64,000 nucleotides of DNA from Hymenobacter busanensis (lineage in GTDB: Bacteria > Bacteroidota > Bacteroidia > Cytophagales > Hymenobacteraceae): the NCBI RefSeq assembly GCF_008727865.1, contig NZ_VTWU01000004.1, forward strand, positions 62,001 through 126,000, read 5' to 3'. Position 1 is the stretch's first letter, and each line of letters opens with the position of its first letter. The translations under genes and the position numbers were made by a program. A model generated the notes under the pieces. The model searched no databases and had not been told where the DNA came from. It saw nothing but the letters and a program-made list of their open reading frames with translations. Positions 34,462 through 44,565 of this stretch are shown one piece after another.

Positions 34462-37400
34462 TTAGTTTTTCACCAGTCGTTTGACCACCGTGCCCTCGGC
34501 GGCGCGCACGCGCACCGAGTACACGCCGGCCGGCAGCTGGCCCAGGTTCAGCTCCTGCTCGATGGCGCCCTGGCGGACGCGCAGCGAGAGGCGCTGCACC
34601 ACTTGCCCGATGGCATTGACCACCTCGGCCGGCACGGGGCCCTGCTCCCGCAGGCCAGCCACCACCAGCGTGGCGTGGCCGGTGGCCGTGGGGTTGGGGT
34701 AGAGGTTGGCCGTGGCTTGCAGCGCGGCGGACGTGGTGGCCGTTACGCGCGGCTGGAACCACAGGTAGAAGCGCTGCCGTACCGAGTCGGGGTGCGACAC
34801 GAACTGGTAGACCGAATCGACGGCTAGGTTCTGCCGACGGCCGAGCAACCGGTCTTCCAGCGTTACCTGGGTGCCGGCGGGCAGGTTCAGCTGCGAGGTC
34901 AGCACCAGCGTGTGCTGGCCGGGCTGGCTCACGCGCACCGCCAGCGGCACCACGCCGGCCGTAGCCAGGTCGGGCAGGCCGTTGATGGACAACGCGCTGG
35001 TACCGGCCACGCTCCACAGCGACGGACGACCGTTGCCGTTGAGCTGCACCTTGTAGGCATCGAAACGGGGCTGGTAGCCCTGGCCGGCGCCTTGTTCAAA
35101 GTACAGCACGGCTTCGTCGGCCTGGCCCTGGGCATTGCGGGCTTCGAGGCGCAGCTCGGGCACCGCGGAGGTGCTGCGGGCGGGGCGCTCGAAGGCCGGG
35201 CTCAGGTAGCTGGTGTGGCGGGCCAAGTTGCCGAAGCTGAGCGTGGTGGTGGGCGCGGTGGAGCGCACGAAGAAGCCCTGCATGGCGGCAATGTCCTTGC
35301 TGCCGCCGTTCTGGCCGTGGCCGTTCACGTAGCTGCGGTAGGCGCCGGTGTAGCGGCCCGAGGGCACAAACACGTACATGGCATCGTCGGCTCCGGCCGG
35401 CAACATGCCGTTGGCCGGGTTGCGCACCACGTCCCAGTCGATGGGAGCAGGGTAGGGGTTGCCTACCAGGTTCCAGCCCGACCCGCCCTGCACGCCGCGG
35501 CTCAGGGTGTAGCTCACCGCGCCGTTTTGCAGCACGCCGCTGATATCAACGGTCGTCGTCGGGTCGGTCATGGCCGAGTAGCCGCGGCCGGGAATCAGGT
35601 TGTCCGAAGCCGTGGGCACCATCCAGCCCTGGTCGAAGAAATTGGCCGAAGAAGACAGGCGCGTTTCGTCGTATTGGAACAGGGTGGGGAACGGCGACAC
35701 CGTGTTGCCCTGGGTGTTGTAGGCCGGGTTCAGCTCGAAGACCGGCAGGTCGTCGGCAAACTCGCTGACCGTGGCTGAGCCCAGCTGCATCGGCGAGGAG
35801 TAGTGGCGGTAGCCGGTGGTGGCTACGCCCGTAATGAACCGCTCCATCGTGCTGCGGCCCGTCACCACGCCGCCGCCCACGGGGTTGACCACCATGGCGG
35901 TGCCCGCGGCGTTGGAGTGCAGGGTCAGGAAGCCAGCCGAGGCCAAGTTGCCCGAGGTCAGCGTCAGCATGTGGGTTACGCCGCAGGCGCTGCCCAGCGT
36001 TACGCCCGCCGGGTTCTGAATCAGCAGGTCGTAGAAGCGGATGGGCGTGGTGGTGCTGCCGCTCAGCGTCTGCGCCGCGGTGCCCACGCAGTACCAGGGG
36101 TAGCTGCCCACGTTCACCAGACCGCCGTTCGTGAGGTTGCCGTAGAGGTACACCGGACCGTTGCAGGTCAGGCCCACGGTGTTCTGCACGTTCAGGCCGT
36201 AGAAGCGGATCTGCGCGGTGCCGCCGATGGTCTGCGCCAGGGTGCCGGTGAAGTACACCGTCCAGGTGGCCGGGTTGAAAGGGCCGTTGCAGAGCCAGTT
36301 GCCGGTCACGTAGATGTCGCCGCCCAGCACGCAGCCCACGGCGTTAGCCCAGGTGACGTGGTGGAAGGTGGTCTTGGCGGTCGAGCCGGTGGTGGTAATG
36401 GTTTGCTGGGCCGCGCCGTTGAAGGTCACCAGGTAGCCGTTGCCCGAGAAGAGGCCCGAGTTCAGCCAGTAGCCGCCCACCACGATGTCGCGGAGCAGCT
36501 GCACGTTCACGGCGTTGGTGATTTGCAGGTTGTAGAACGTGCTCAGCGCCGTACCGCCGATGGTTTGCAGCGCCGTGCCGCTGAAGAGCACCAGCTGCCC
36601 GCCGTGCAGGAAACTGGCGTTGTTCACCCAGTTGCCCGTCACGCCGATGGCGTCGAGCAGGGTCACGCCGGCCGCGTTGTCGAAGGTGACATCGTGGAAG
36701 CGGGTGTTGCCCGAGGTGCAGGTAATCGTCTGCGCCGTGGTGCCCACGAAGCGGGTTTTCTTGCCGCAGCCGCAGAAGATGCCCGTATTCACGAAGTTGC
36801 CGGTCAGGTCCACGTCGTAGTCCAGACTCACGCCCACCAGGTTGCCCAGCGTCAGGTGGTGGAACACCGTCAGGGCCGTGCCGCCGATAATCTGGTTGAC
36901 GGTACCGGCGAAGGTCACCACGTAGCCGTTGGCCAGGAAGGCGCCGTTGGTGGTCCAGTCGCCCAGCACCGTAATGGCGCGGTTGATGCGCACGTTGGCG
37001 CCCGTGCCGATGGTTACGTGGTGGAACTGCGTCAGCGCCGAGCCGGCAATGGTTTGCAGCGCCGAGCCTACGAAGTACACCCCGTAGCCGCCCGCCACGA
37101 AACCGCCGTCGTTTACCCAGCTACCGGTCAGGTACAGGTGCGCGAGCAGCGTCACCGAAGCCGGGTTCTGGAAGCGGATGTTGTAGAAGCGGGTATCGGC
37201 CGAGGCGCTGATGGTCTGGGCCGCCGTGCCGTTGAAGTACACCAGGTGGGTGCCGGCCAGGAACGTGCCCAGGCCCGACCAGTTGCCCAGCACCGTAACC
37301 GGCTGCAGCAAGCTCACCGATACCAGGTTGCCCACGCTCACGTGGTGGAACACCGTGTTGACGAGGCCGCCGATGGTCTGCGCCACCGTGCCGTTGAAGA

Positions 37401-40400
37401 ACACCGTGTAGCCGCCGTGCACGAAGCCGCCGTTGTTCAGCCAGTTGCCGAGCACGTACACGTTCTGCTGCAGGGTCACCGACACCAGGTTGTTCCAGGT
37501 CACGTGCCAGAAGTTGTAGCTGCCCGAGCCGCCGATGACCTGCGCCACCGAGCCGCCGAACACGCAGGTGTAGCCCGTGTACACGCCGCCCACCAGGTTG
37601 TAGCCGTAGAAGGTGCCGTTGTTCACGAACGAGCCCAGCCAGCTTACGTTCTGCAGGATGCGCACCTCCGTGCCGCTCAGGATGTTCCAGCCGTAGAACG
37701 AGAGGCTGGTGTAGCCGCCCACCGTCTGCACGTAGCCACCCAGGCCGTTGAAGTACACCGTGTAGGTGCTCGGCGCGAAGCTGCCCGAATACAGGTAGTA
37801 GTTGCCCGCCACGTAGATGTTCGAGGCCAGGCTCACGCCCGCCGCGTTATCCACGTAGAAGTGCCAGAAGTAAGTCGTGGCGTTGGTAGTAATGACCTGG
37901 GCCGCCGTGCCGCCGAAGCGCACGAAGTGGCCCGTGGGCACCCCGCTGGTCAGGTAGTAGCCGTAGAACACGCCGGTATTCACGAAGCCGCCCAGCACGT
38001 AGATGTTCTGGTACAGCGTCACCGACACCGGGTTCTGGAAGGTCACGTCGTAGAAGTTCGTGACCTGCGTGCCGCCGATAATCTGCGCCGCCGTGCCGTT
38101 GAACACCACCGTGTAATTACCGGCCGCGAACTGCCCGTTGTTGATCCAGTTGCCGAGCACGTAGATGTTCGACCCCAGGCTGACGCCCACCGTGTTGTTG
38201 ATGGTCACGTGGTAGAAGGTCGTCTGCGTCGAGCCGCCGATGGTCTGGGCCGCCGTGCCGTTGAAGGCCACCGACTGCACGCCCACCACGAACGAGCCGT
38301 TGTTGACAAACGCCCCGCCCAGCCCGATGCCGGTATTCAGCGTCACGCCGCCCGCCGTGTTCAGGATGGTCAGCCCGCCGAAGTTCGTGACCTGCGTACC
38401 GCCGATAACCTGGTTGACGGTGCCGCCGAAGGTCGTCACGTAGGTGCCACCTACGAATGAGTTGCTCGTGGCCCCGTTGTTGGTCCAGTTGCCCAGCACG
38501 TAGATGTTCTGGTTGAGCGTCAGCCCGCCCAGGGTGTTCGACACCACGACCGAGTAGAAGTTCGTGACGGCCGAGCCGCCGATGAACTGCGCCACCGAGC
38601 CGTTGAAGTTCACGAAGTACGAGCCGCCGATGAAGCCGTTGCTGGTGGTGCCGTTGTTCACCCAGCTGCCCGACACGTAGATGTTGGTACCCAGGCTCAC
38701 CACCGCGTTGGCGTTAATCGTCACGCCGCCGAAGTACACCGCCGTCGAGCCGCCCACCGTCTGCGTGCCGTTGCCGGCAAACACGTACGAGCCGCCCGTC
38801 ACCCAGTTGCCGTTGCTCACCACGTTGCCGTAGATGGTAAACGTGCTGGAAACCTGGAACGAGGCGCCGTTGATGACGGTGATGTTGTTGACCACCGCGC
38901 CGGTGCCCGTCACAATCGGGTAGTAGGTGCCCGTGCTGATGATGACGTTGCTCGTGGCCGTCGGTACCTGCCCGCACGACCAGTTGCGCCCGTCAAACCA
39001 GTTGGTGTTGTAGCCGCCCGTCCAGGTGTAGCTCACGGCTTGCACCGCCAGGTTGGTCCCGTTGTCGTTCGAGCTGCTGGTAGCCGGAGCCGAAGCATCC
39101 ACCCGAATCCGGTAGCCAGTGCCCACGGCCGCGCCGGCCGGAATCGTGGCCGAAATGATACCGCTGACGCTGGTGCCGCTCAGGCTGATCGAACCGATGC
39201 TGGTGGCTGAGGCAAACGAGCCGCTGGCGTCCGAGAGCAAAGCCGTAAACACGTTGCCGGCGCCGAATACGCCCTGGGTCGTGAACGGCACGCTCAGCGC
39301 CGAGCCGGGGCAGTACGAGCCGCTGAACTGGCCCGTCGTGACCGAGGCCACCGGCTGGCCGATGCTCACCGTGATGGTGCGCTCCACGGTGCAACCGTTC
39401 TGCGTCACGTTCAGCGTGTAGCTGCCCGCGTTGCTTTGCGTCGCGTTCTGAATCTGCGGGTTCAGCTGCAAGGAGCTGAAGCCCGGGCCGGTCCACTGCA
39501 GCGTGGCGCCGTTCGGCACGCCGGCCGAGGTCAGCTGGATGGTGCTGCCCGCCGCTACCGGCGAGTTCGACGAAGCCACAACGCTGCCCAGGTTGGTGAT
39601 GCTCCACAGACCGCTTTCGGCCGAAGTCAGCGCCGGGTTGGTGCTGACGAGGCGCACCCGGTACAGGCTGCCCGTCACGGCCGAGGCCGGCACGGTCACG
39701 CCCACTGTGCTGGTGCCCGTGCCCGTGAAGCTGCGCGTGCCGATAACCGTCGGGGCCGCAAACGAGCCGTTTTCATCCGACAGCTCGGCCGAAACCGTGC
39801 CGCCGGCCGTCAGGCCGCTGCCGTCCACCGTAAAGCTCAGGTTCAGGAAGTTGCCGGCGCAGGTCTGCCGGGCCGCGCCGGAGTTCAGCGCCAGCGTGGG
39901 GGCGCCGGGCTGCACCGTCACCTGGATGGTCTGGCTGGCCTGGCAGTTTCCCAGCACCGTTATCAGCGTGTAGGTGCCCGAGTTGGCCACCGTCGCGTTC
40001 TGAATCTGCGGGTTCTGCTGCGCGGAGCTGAAGCCTGGGCCGCTCCACTGGTACGTGGCACCGGCCACCGGCTGAGCCGTCAACAGGATAGTGCCGCCCG
40101 TGGCCACCGGCGAGTTCGAGGAAGCCATGGCCACCGGGGCCGGGTTGATGGTCAGGTTATTTCCGTTGTCGTTGATGCTGAGCACCGCTGGGCTGCTGCC
40201 CACCACCCGCACGCGGTAGCCCGCGCCGGGCGTGGTGTTCAGCGGGAAGGTCACTGGAATCGAGCCGGAGCCCTGGCCCGTAAAGCCCACCGTGCCAATG
40301 CTGACCGGCGCAGCGAAGGAGCCCGTGGCGTCCGAGAGCTGGGCCGTCAGCACGTTGCCGGCGGCGAAGTTGTTGCCCGTCACCGCGAAGCCGATGTTGC

Positions 40401-43400
40401 GGGTGCTGCCCGCGCAGAACGCGCCGCTAAACTGCGTCACGCTCAGAATCGGGTCCGTAGAGGGCTGCACCGTCACCTGCGTGGTCGAGACCGGGCTCTG
40501 GCAGCCGCCCACCGTCACGTACAGCGAGTACGTGCCCTGGTTGACGTTCTGCGTGGCGTTGGTGATAATCGGGTTTTGCTGGGTGGAGGCGAAGTTCGGG
40601 CCGAACCACTGGTACGAGGCCCCGGCCACCGGCTGGGCCATCAGCTGAATGGTGCCGCCGTACGGCACCGGCGAGTTCGACGAGGCCACCGCCACCGGCT
40701 GCTGGGTCAGGCTGAGGTTCGAGCCGTTGTCGGTCTGGCTGGTCACGTTCGGGTTCGAGCCCACTAGGCGCACCCGGTAGCCGTTGCCCGTGGGCGTACC
40801 AGCCGGGAAGGTCGAGAAAATCGAGCCCGAGCCCTGCCCCGTGAAGCCCACCGAGCCAATGGTCGTGGGGGCGGCAAACGAGCCCGTGGCGTCCGAGAGC
40901 TGGGCCGTCAGCACGTTGCCGGCGCCGAACACGTTGCCCTGCACCGCGAAGCCGATGTTCAGCGAGTTGCCGGCGCAGCCGGTGTAGCTGAACTGGCTCA
41001 TCGTCAGGATGGGCTGGGCCGAGGGCTGCACCGTTACGCGCACCGAGGCCGAGTCCTGGCAGCCGCCGCTGTTCAGCACGTACACGAAGTACCGGCCGCT
41101 CTGGCTGGGCTGGGCATTGGTCAGGTTCAGCGTCGCGCCGTTGCCCACGTAGCTGGTGCCGCCGGCCGTGTAGGCCACGTACCACTGGTAGCTGCTCTGC
41201 CCGGCCGGACCGGCCGACAGCTGAATCGTCCCGTTGTAGGGCACCGTGGTTTGCACCGCCGCAGCCGTAGCTACCGGCGTCGGGCGCACCGTCAGATTCA
41301 CGCCGTTGTCGGTGCCCGTCACGGCCGGGTTCGTGGCCACCACGCGGATGCGGTAGCCCGAGCCGGCCGGGGTGCGGAAGGCAATGCTGTCGGTCAGTAC
41401 GCCGCCGCTGGCCGAAATCGAGCCGCCGCTGCCGTACAGGCGGCTGGTCGGGCTGAATACCCCGTTGGCGTCCGACAGCTGGAACTTAAACTGGTTGCCG
41501 GCCAGGTAGGCCGTGGTGTTCGTGGTGAACGGCACCGAAATAAAGGTGGTCGAGCAGAACGAAGCGGGCGAAACCGTGCCGGTGGCAATGGTGGGCGGGT
41601 AGGCGTAGCTGGCCGCCGAGCAGGCCGTGCCGCCCGGCGTGGTCACGCAGATTTGGCCCGTGGTACCGCCGGCCGGGGCCGTCACCGTAATCTGGGTGCC
41701 GGAATTGACCACGAAGCCCGGGGCCGCGGTGCCGTTGAAGGTCACCGCGGTGGCGCCCGTCAGGTTGGTGCCCGTAATGACCACGCTGGTGCCCGGCGCC
41801 CCGCCCGCGGGCGTAAAGCTGGTAATGGTGGGCCCGGCGCAGTTGAAGTAGTAGCTGCCCACGCCCGACACGACCACGTAGTTGGGCGCGGTGCTCAGCA
41901 CCAGGCGCAGCACGCGGCCGTTGGCCGGCGTGGCCAGGGTGCGGGCAATGCTGGTGGTGGTGCCCGCCACCAGGCTGGCCGAGTAGGTATCCACGGTCGT
42001 GAAGCTGCCGCCGATGCTGGCGCCCACCTGAATCTGCACCGTGTGGTTGCCGCTGGAGCCCGGCGTGAGCTTGTAGCGCACTTCGCTGATGGTCTGCGTC
42101 GTGCCCATATCGGCCTGCAGCAGGCTGCCGTTGTAGCCGTAGAACGAGTTGCTGGTGTTGGGCGAAGCCGGGTCCGCGTTGAAGGCGGTTTCGGCCAGGC
42201 CGTTGGTGCTGCCGCCGTAGTTGTAGTTGACGGCCGGCAGGACAGCCGCGAAGTTGGCGGAGGAGGCGCAGCCGTTTTTCAGGAAGCTACGCGAAGTCAC
42301 CAGGCTCCACTTGCCGTTGGCGTCGCGGGTCCGCACGAAAAAGCGGTGCGCGCCGTCCGCCAGGGCCGAGGCGTCGGCCATAAAGCCAAAACCGGCCAGG
42401 TCCGGCGCCGGCGTGGCCACCGGTACGTCGGTTGCGCTGCCAAAGCCGGGGTCGGTGTCGAAGTAGTACTCAATCTTGGTGATGTTGGGCGCGGCGGCCG
42501 TCAGCGGCTCGTAGTAGAAGGGCCGCTCCGTGGTCAGGCTCCACTTGCCATTGGCGTCTTTGGAGCGGACGCTGATGGTGTGGAAGCCCGTGCTCAGGCT
42601 GCTCACGGGGATGGAAATAGCCACGCCCGCCACGTCCAGACCGGCCGTGATGGGCACATCGGTAGCGCTGCCGAAGCCGGGGTCGGCATCGAGGAAATAC
42701 TCCACCTTGGTCACGTTCACCGCCGTGGCGGCCGCCGGCTCGTAGTAGAACGAGCGGCGCGTGGTCAGGCTCCACTGCCCGTTGGCGTCCTTGGTGCGCA
42801 CGCCCAGCGCGTGGAAGCCCGCGCTCAGCCCGCTCACGTCGTAGCTGAAGGCCAGCCCGCTCACGTCGGCGGCCGGCGCGGCTACCGGAATGTCGGTGGC
42901 GCTGCCGAAGCCGGGGTCGGTGTCAATAAAGTATTCGGCCTTGCTGATGTTGGCCGCCGTGCTGGCCGCCGGTTCGTAGTAAAAGGAGCGGCGCGTGGTG
43001 AGGCTCCACTGCCCGTTGGCATCCTTGGCGCGTATGCCAACCACGTGAAAGCCGGCGCTTAGGCTGCCAACATTCAGCGAAAACGCCACGCCCGCTACGT
43101 CGGGGCTGGCCGTTACGGGCACGTCGGTGGCCAGGCCGAAGCCGGGGTCGGTATCGACGAAGTATTCCACCTTGGTCACGTTGCTGGCGGTGGCGGCCAG
43201 TGGCTCGTAGTAAAACGTGCGGCGCGTGGCCAGGCTCCAGGCGCCGTTGGCGTCTTTGGTGCGCACGGCGAGGCGGTGGAAGCCGGCACTCAGGCCGCTC
43301 ACGTCGGTCGAGAACGAGAGGCCGGCCACGTCGGCGGCCGGGGAGCTGATGGTGATGGGCGTTGCGGCGCCATACCCGGGGTCAGGACTGTCCAGGTAGT

Positions 43401-43536
43401 ACTCCGCTTGGCTGATGGTCTGCGCCGAGGCCGGCAATACGCTGCCCGGAATACTGCTTGCCAGCAGCATCAGCAGCGCCAACGGGCGCAGCAGCCATTC
43501 GCCCCACCCCGAGCGGTTTCGGGAAGGGTGTCGCAT
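34462..43536 (-). CDS. Giant repeat-rich surface protein with T9SS sorting domain
   Basis: 3024 residues. Signal peptide to about residue 39 (PGSVLPASAQ). Residues about 40-430 hold five copies of a 75-85-residue unit (VEYFVDTDPGFG ... SAGFHVVGIRAKDANGQWSLTTRRSFYYEP). A discoidin-like segment (430-570) and an IPT/TIG domain (ITSFTPAGGAPGTSVVITGTNL) follow. About 650-1510 is a series of Ig/PKD-like repeats (FCAGSTRNIGFAV, AGNVLTAQLSDATGSF). About 1550-2530 is an array of around 17 units like NIYVLGNWINNGQF...VVFNGTAAQIIGG. The C-terminus has LYPNPTATGHATL and ends GVYSVRVRAAEGTVVKRLVKN, a T9SS type A sorting domain. It is secreted and likely surface-attached, for adhesion or matrix. The beta-helix gene 6 nt upstream is in the same operon. 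Confidence 0.93.
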   Translation of the reverse strand: MRHPSRNRSGWGEWLLRPLALLMLLASSIPGSVLPASAQTISQAEYYLDSPDPGYGAATPITISSPAADVAGLSFSTDVSGLSAGFHRLAVRTKDANGAWSLATRRTFYYEPLAATASNVTKVEYFVDTDPGFGLATDVPVTASPDVAGVAFSLNVGSLSAGFHVVGIRAKDANGQWSLTTRRSFYYEPAASTAANISKAEYFIDTDPGFGSATDIPVAAPAADVSGLAFSYDVSGLSAGFHALGVRTKDANGQWSLTTRRSFYYEPAAATAVNVTKVEYFLDADPGFGSATDVPITAGLDVAGVAISIPVSSLSTGFHTISVRSKDANGKWSLTTERPFYYEPLTAAAPNITKIEYYFDTDPGFGSATDVPVATPAPDLAGFGFMADASALADGAHRFFVRTRDANGKWSLVTSRSFLKNGCASSANFAAVLPAVNYNYGGSTNGLAETAFNADPASPNTSNSFYGYNGSLLQADMGTTQTISEVRYKLTPGSSGNHTVQIQVGASIGGSFTTVDTYSASLVAGTTTSIARTLATPANGRVLRLVLSTAPNYVVVSGVGSYYFNCAGPTITSFTPAGGAPGTSVVITGTNLTGATAVTFNGTAAPGFVVNSGTQITVTAPAGGTTGQICVTTPGGTACSAASYAYPPTIATGTVSPASFCSTTFISVPFTTNTTAYLAGNQFKFQLSDANGVFSPTSRLYGSGGSISASGGVLTDSIAFRTPAGSGYRIRVVATNPAVTGTDNGVNLTVRPTPVATAAAVQTTVPYNGTIQLSAGPAGQSSYQWYVAYTAGGTSYVGNGATLNLTNAQPSQSGRYFVYVLNSGGCQDSASVRVTVQPSAQPILTMSQFSYTGCAGNSLNIGFAVQGNVFGAGNVLTAQLSDATGSFAAPTTIGSVGFTGQGSGSIFSTFPAGTPTGNGYRVRLVGSNPNVTSQTDNGSNLSLTQQPVAVASSNSPVPYGGTIQLMAQPVAGASYQWFGPNFASTQQNPIITNATQNVNQGTYSLYVTVGGCQSPVSTTQVTVQPSTDPILSVTQFSGAFCAGSTRNIGFAVTGNNFAAGNVLTAQLSDATGSFAAPVSIGTVGFTGQGSGSIPVTFPLNTTPGAGYRVRVVGSSPAVLSINDNGNNLTINPAPVAMASSNSPVATGGTILLTAQPVAGATYQWSGPGFSSAQQNPQIQNATVANSGTYTLITVLGNCQASQTIQVTVQPGAPTLALNSGAARQTCAGNFLNLSFTVDGSGLTAGGTVSAELSDENGSFAAPTVIGTRSFTGTGTSTVGVTVPASAVTGSLYRVRLVSTNPALTSAESGLWSITNLGSVVASSNSPVAAGSTIQLTSAGVPNGATLQWTGPGFSSLQLNPQIQNATQSNAGSYTLNVTQNGCTVERTITVSIGQPVASVTTGQFSGSYCPGSALSVPFTTQGVFGAGNVFTALLSDASGSFASATSIGSISLSGTSVSGIISATIPAGAAVGTGYRIRVDASAPATSSSNDNGTNLAVQAVSYTWTGGYNTNWFDGRNWSCGQVPTATSNVIISTGTYYPIVTGTGAVVNNITVINGASFQVSSTFTIYGNVVSNGNWVTGGSYVFAGNGTQTVGGSTAVYFGGVTINANAVVSLGTNIYVSGSWVNNGTTSNGFIGGSYFVNFNGSVAQFIGGSAVTNFYSVVVSNTLGGLTLNQNIYVLGNWTNNGATSNSFVGGTYVTTFGGTVNQVIGGTQVTNFGGLTILNTAGGVTLNTGIGLGGAFVNNGSFVVGVQSVAFNGTAAQTIGGSTQTTFYHVTINNTVGVSLGSNIYVLGNWINNGQFAAGNYTVVFNGTAAQIIGGTQVTNFYDVTFQNPVSVTLYQNIYVLGGFVNTGVFYGYYLTSGVPTGHFVRFGGTAAQVITTNATTYFWHFYVDNAAGVSLASNIYVAGNYYLYSGSFAPSTYTVYFNGLGGYVQTVGGYTSLSFYGWNILSGTEVRILQNVSWLGSFVNNGTFYGYNLVGGVYTGYTCVFGGSVAQVIGGSGSYNFWHVTWNNLVSVTLQQNVYVLGNWLNNGGFVHGGYTVFFNGTVAQTIGGLVNTVFHHVSVGNLVSVSLLQPVTVLGNWSGLGTFLAGTHLVYFNGTAAQTISASADTRFYNIRFQNPASVTLLAHLYLTGSWVNDGGFVAGGYGVYFVGSALQTIAGSALTQFHHVTIGTGANVRINRAITVLGDWTTNGAFLANGYVVTFAGTVNQIIGGTALTVFHHLTLGNLVGVSLDYDVDLTGNFVNTGIFCGCGKKTRFVGTTAQTITCTSGNTRFHDVTFDNAAGVTLLDAIGVTGNWVNNASFLHGGQLVLFSGTALQTIGGTALSTFYNLQITNAVNVQLLRDIVVGGYWLNSGLFSGNGYLVTFNGAAQQTITTTGSTAKTTFHHVTWANAVGCVLGGDIYVTGNWLCNGPFNPATWTVYFTGTLAQTIGGTAQIRFYGLNVQNTVGLTCNGPVYLYGNLTNGGLVNVGSYPWYCVGTAAQTLSGSTTTPIRFYDLLIQNPAGVTLGSACGVTHMLTLTSGNLASAGFLTLHSNAAGTAMVVNPVGGGVVTGRSTMERFITGVATTGYRHYSSPMQLGSATVSEFADDLPVFELNPAYNTQGNTVSPFPTLFQYDETRLSSSANFFDQGWMVPTASDNLIPGRGYSAMTDPTTTVDISGVLQNGAVSYTLSRGVQGGSGWNLVGNPYPAPIDWDVVRNPANGMLPAGADDAMYVFVPSGRYTGAYRSYVNGHGQNGGSKDIAAMQGFFVRSTAPTTTLSFGNLARHTSYLSPAFERPARSTSAVPELRLEARNAQGQADEAVLYFEQGAGQGYQPRFDAYKVQLNGNGRPSLWSVAGTSALSINGLPDLATAGVVPLAVRVSQPGQHTLVLTSQLNLPAGTQVTLEDRLLGRRQNLAVDSVYQFVSHPDSVRQRFYLWFQPRVTATTSAALQATANLYPNPTATGHATLVVAGLREQGPVPAEVVNAIGQVVQRLSLRVRQGAIEQELNLGQLPAGVYSVRVRAAEGTVVKRLVKN
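35960..38870 (-). repeat. Tandem repeat array inside the giant surface-protein gene
   Basis: About 17 degenerate coding repeats, most 40-60 codons long, each with a core W-[VI]-N-N-G, then VxFNGTxAQxIGG, then FxxVTxxN. Boundaries are approximate. Such arrays can change length by recombination and give a parallel beta-solenoid-like fibre; that is inference from pattern. Confidence 0.7.
42270..43420 (-). repeat. Five N-terminal DTDPGFG repeats in the giant surface-protein gene
   Basis: Five coding repeats of about 225-250 bp, each with [YF]-[FVL]-D-[TSA]-D-P-G-[FY]-G and KDANGxWSL followed by FYYEP in the first four. Copies are highly alike at the protein level, indicating duplication within the gene. 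Confidence 0.75.
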
Positions 43537-43542
43537 GGCCGG

Positions 43543-44520
43543 TTAGTTGTTCGAGCGGGTGCTCAGGTTCACGTTCAGTGTGTTGCCGCTCAGCGTCTGG
43601 TTGAACTGGTAGATGCTCGGAATGGCCGGCAGGCCCGAGAGCTTGTAGGGCGTGTTGCCGCCGAAAGCGCCGATGTCGGTGCCGCCCTGGCCGGTGCCGC
43701 GGGCCGGGTTGGTGCCGGCTTTCAGCTGGTACCAGGCATCAAACTGCGTGCTGCCGGGCGCCAGAGCAAAGACCGAGGCCTGGGGCACGTTGTTCTGGTT
43801 GTTGTTGGCCGTGCTGAAGCCCGCCTGCGCGCTGATGTTGTAGGAGTAGATGTTGTTGCTGGGCGTGAAAGTGTTGGCGAAGTAGTTGTTGCGCACGTTG
43901 AAGTTGTCGAGCGACACGGTGCCCAGCCCTACGTTGTTGGTGAATTCGCCGCTGCAGCCCTGCAGGTTCACCGAGTTGCCGTAGATGATGTTGTTGGTCA
44001 CCAACACGTTGTTGGCGGTGTAGTTGTAGTAGCTCATGCCGTACAGGTAATTCTGCCGGATGTTCAGGTTGCTCTGGCCGGTGGTGGCGTAGCCCACGTA
44101 CAGCCAGCTGGTGGTGTAGTTGCGCTGCACAGTGATGTTGCTGGTGCCGATGTACACGTCGCTCAGCGTGAGGCCCGAAATGGACGCGCCCGCGCTGCCG
44201 GTGGTGAAGTACACGCTGCCCAGCGTGGCCGAGGTGGGGTTGGCCTGCAGGCCGGGATTCTGGCTGGAACCCAGGAAGTAGCCCGGGCCCACGATGGTTA
44301 CGTTCTTGCTGCAGCTCAACGTGCCGTAGCTGGTGCTGGAAGGCTCCACCTGAATAATGTCGCCCGTCACGGCCGCGTCGTGGGCCAGCTGAACGGTGGC
44401 GTAGATGTTGGTGCCCGTAATGCCGGAGTTGTTTACGCGGCGAATGGTCTGGGCCTGGGCGGCCAGCGTGGCGGCGGCCAGTAGCAGGCCGGTCAGCAAA
44501 GAAGCGTACAGCTTTTTCAT
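43543..44520 (-). CDS. Secreted right-handed beta-helix protein
   Basis: 325 residues with signal peptide (MKKLYASLLTGLLLAAATLAAQAQ). The rest is Asn/Gly/Ser/Thr-rich with short strand repeats (ITVQRNYTTSWLYVGY, LNIRQNYLYGMSYYNY, VLVTNNIIYGNSV), typical of a parallel beta-helix of the pectate-lyase type. No catalytic residues could be assigned and no T9SS sorting domain is present at the C-terminus (LSTRSNN). It ends 6 nt before the giant surface protein, so the two are co-expressed and may function together outside the cell. Confidence 0.8.
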   Translation of the reverse strand: MKKLYASLLTGLLLAAATLAAQAQTIRRVNNSGITGTNIYATVQLAHDAAVTGDIIQVEPSSTSYGTLSCSKNVTIVGPGYFLGSSQNPGLQANPTSATLGSVYFTTGSAGASISGLTLSDVYIGTSNITVQRNYTTSWLYVGYATTGQSNLNIRQNYLYGMSYYNYTANNVLVTNNIIYGNSVNLQGCSGEFTNNVGLGTVSLDNFNVRNNYFANTFTPSNNIYSYNISAQAGFSTANNNQNNVPQASVFALAPGSTQFDAWYQLKAGTNPARGTGQGGTDIGAFGGNTPYKLSGLPAIPSIYQFNQTLSGNTLNVNLSTRSNN

Positions 44521-44565
44521 GGTTGGCGGAAAAAAAGAGTGAGTTGTTGTAGCAGGGAAGGAGAG

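Noticed and set aside
35803-38460. 885-codon plus-strand open frame and other long frames over 34.9-44.5 kb
   Set aside because: These are complementary reads of the repetitive surface-protein gene. Their repeated Arg/His/Val sequence only mirrors the real repeats.
35960-38870. Regular repeats that could suggest a CRISPR array
   Set aside because: Units are long, degenerate, in one reading frame and lack constant repeats with unrelated spacers; they are protein-coding repeats.
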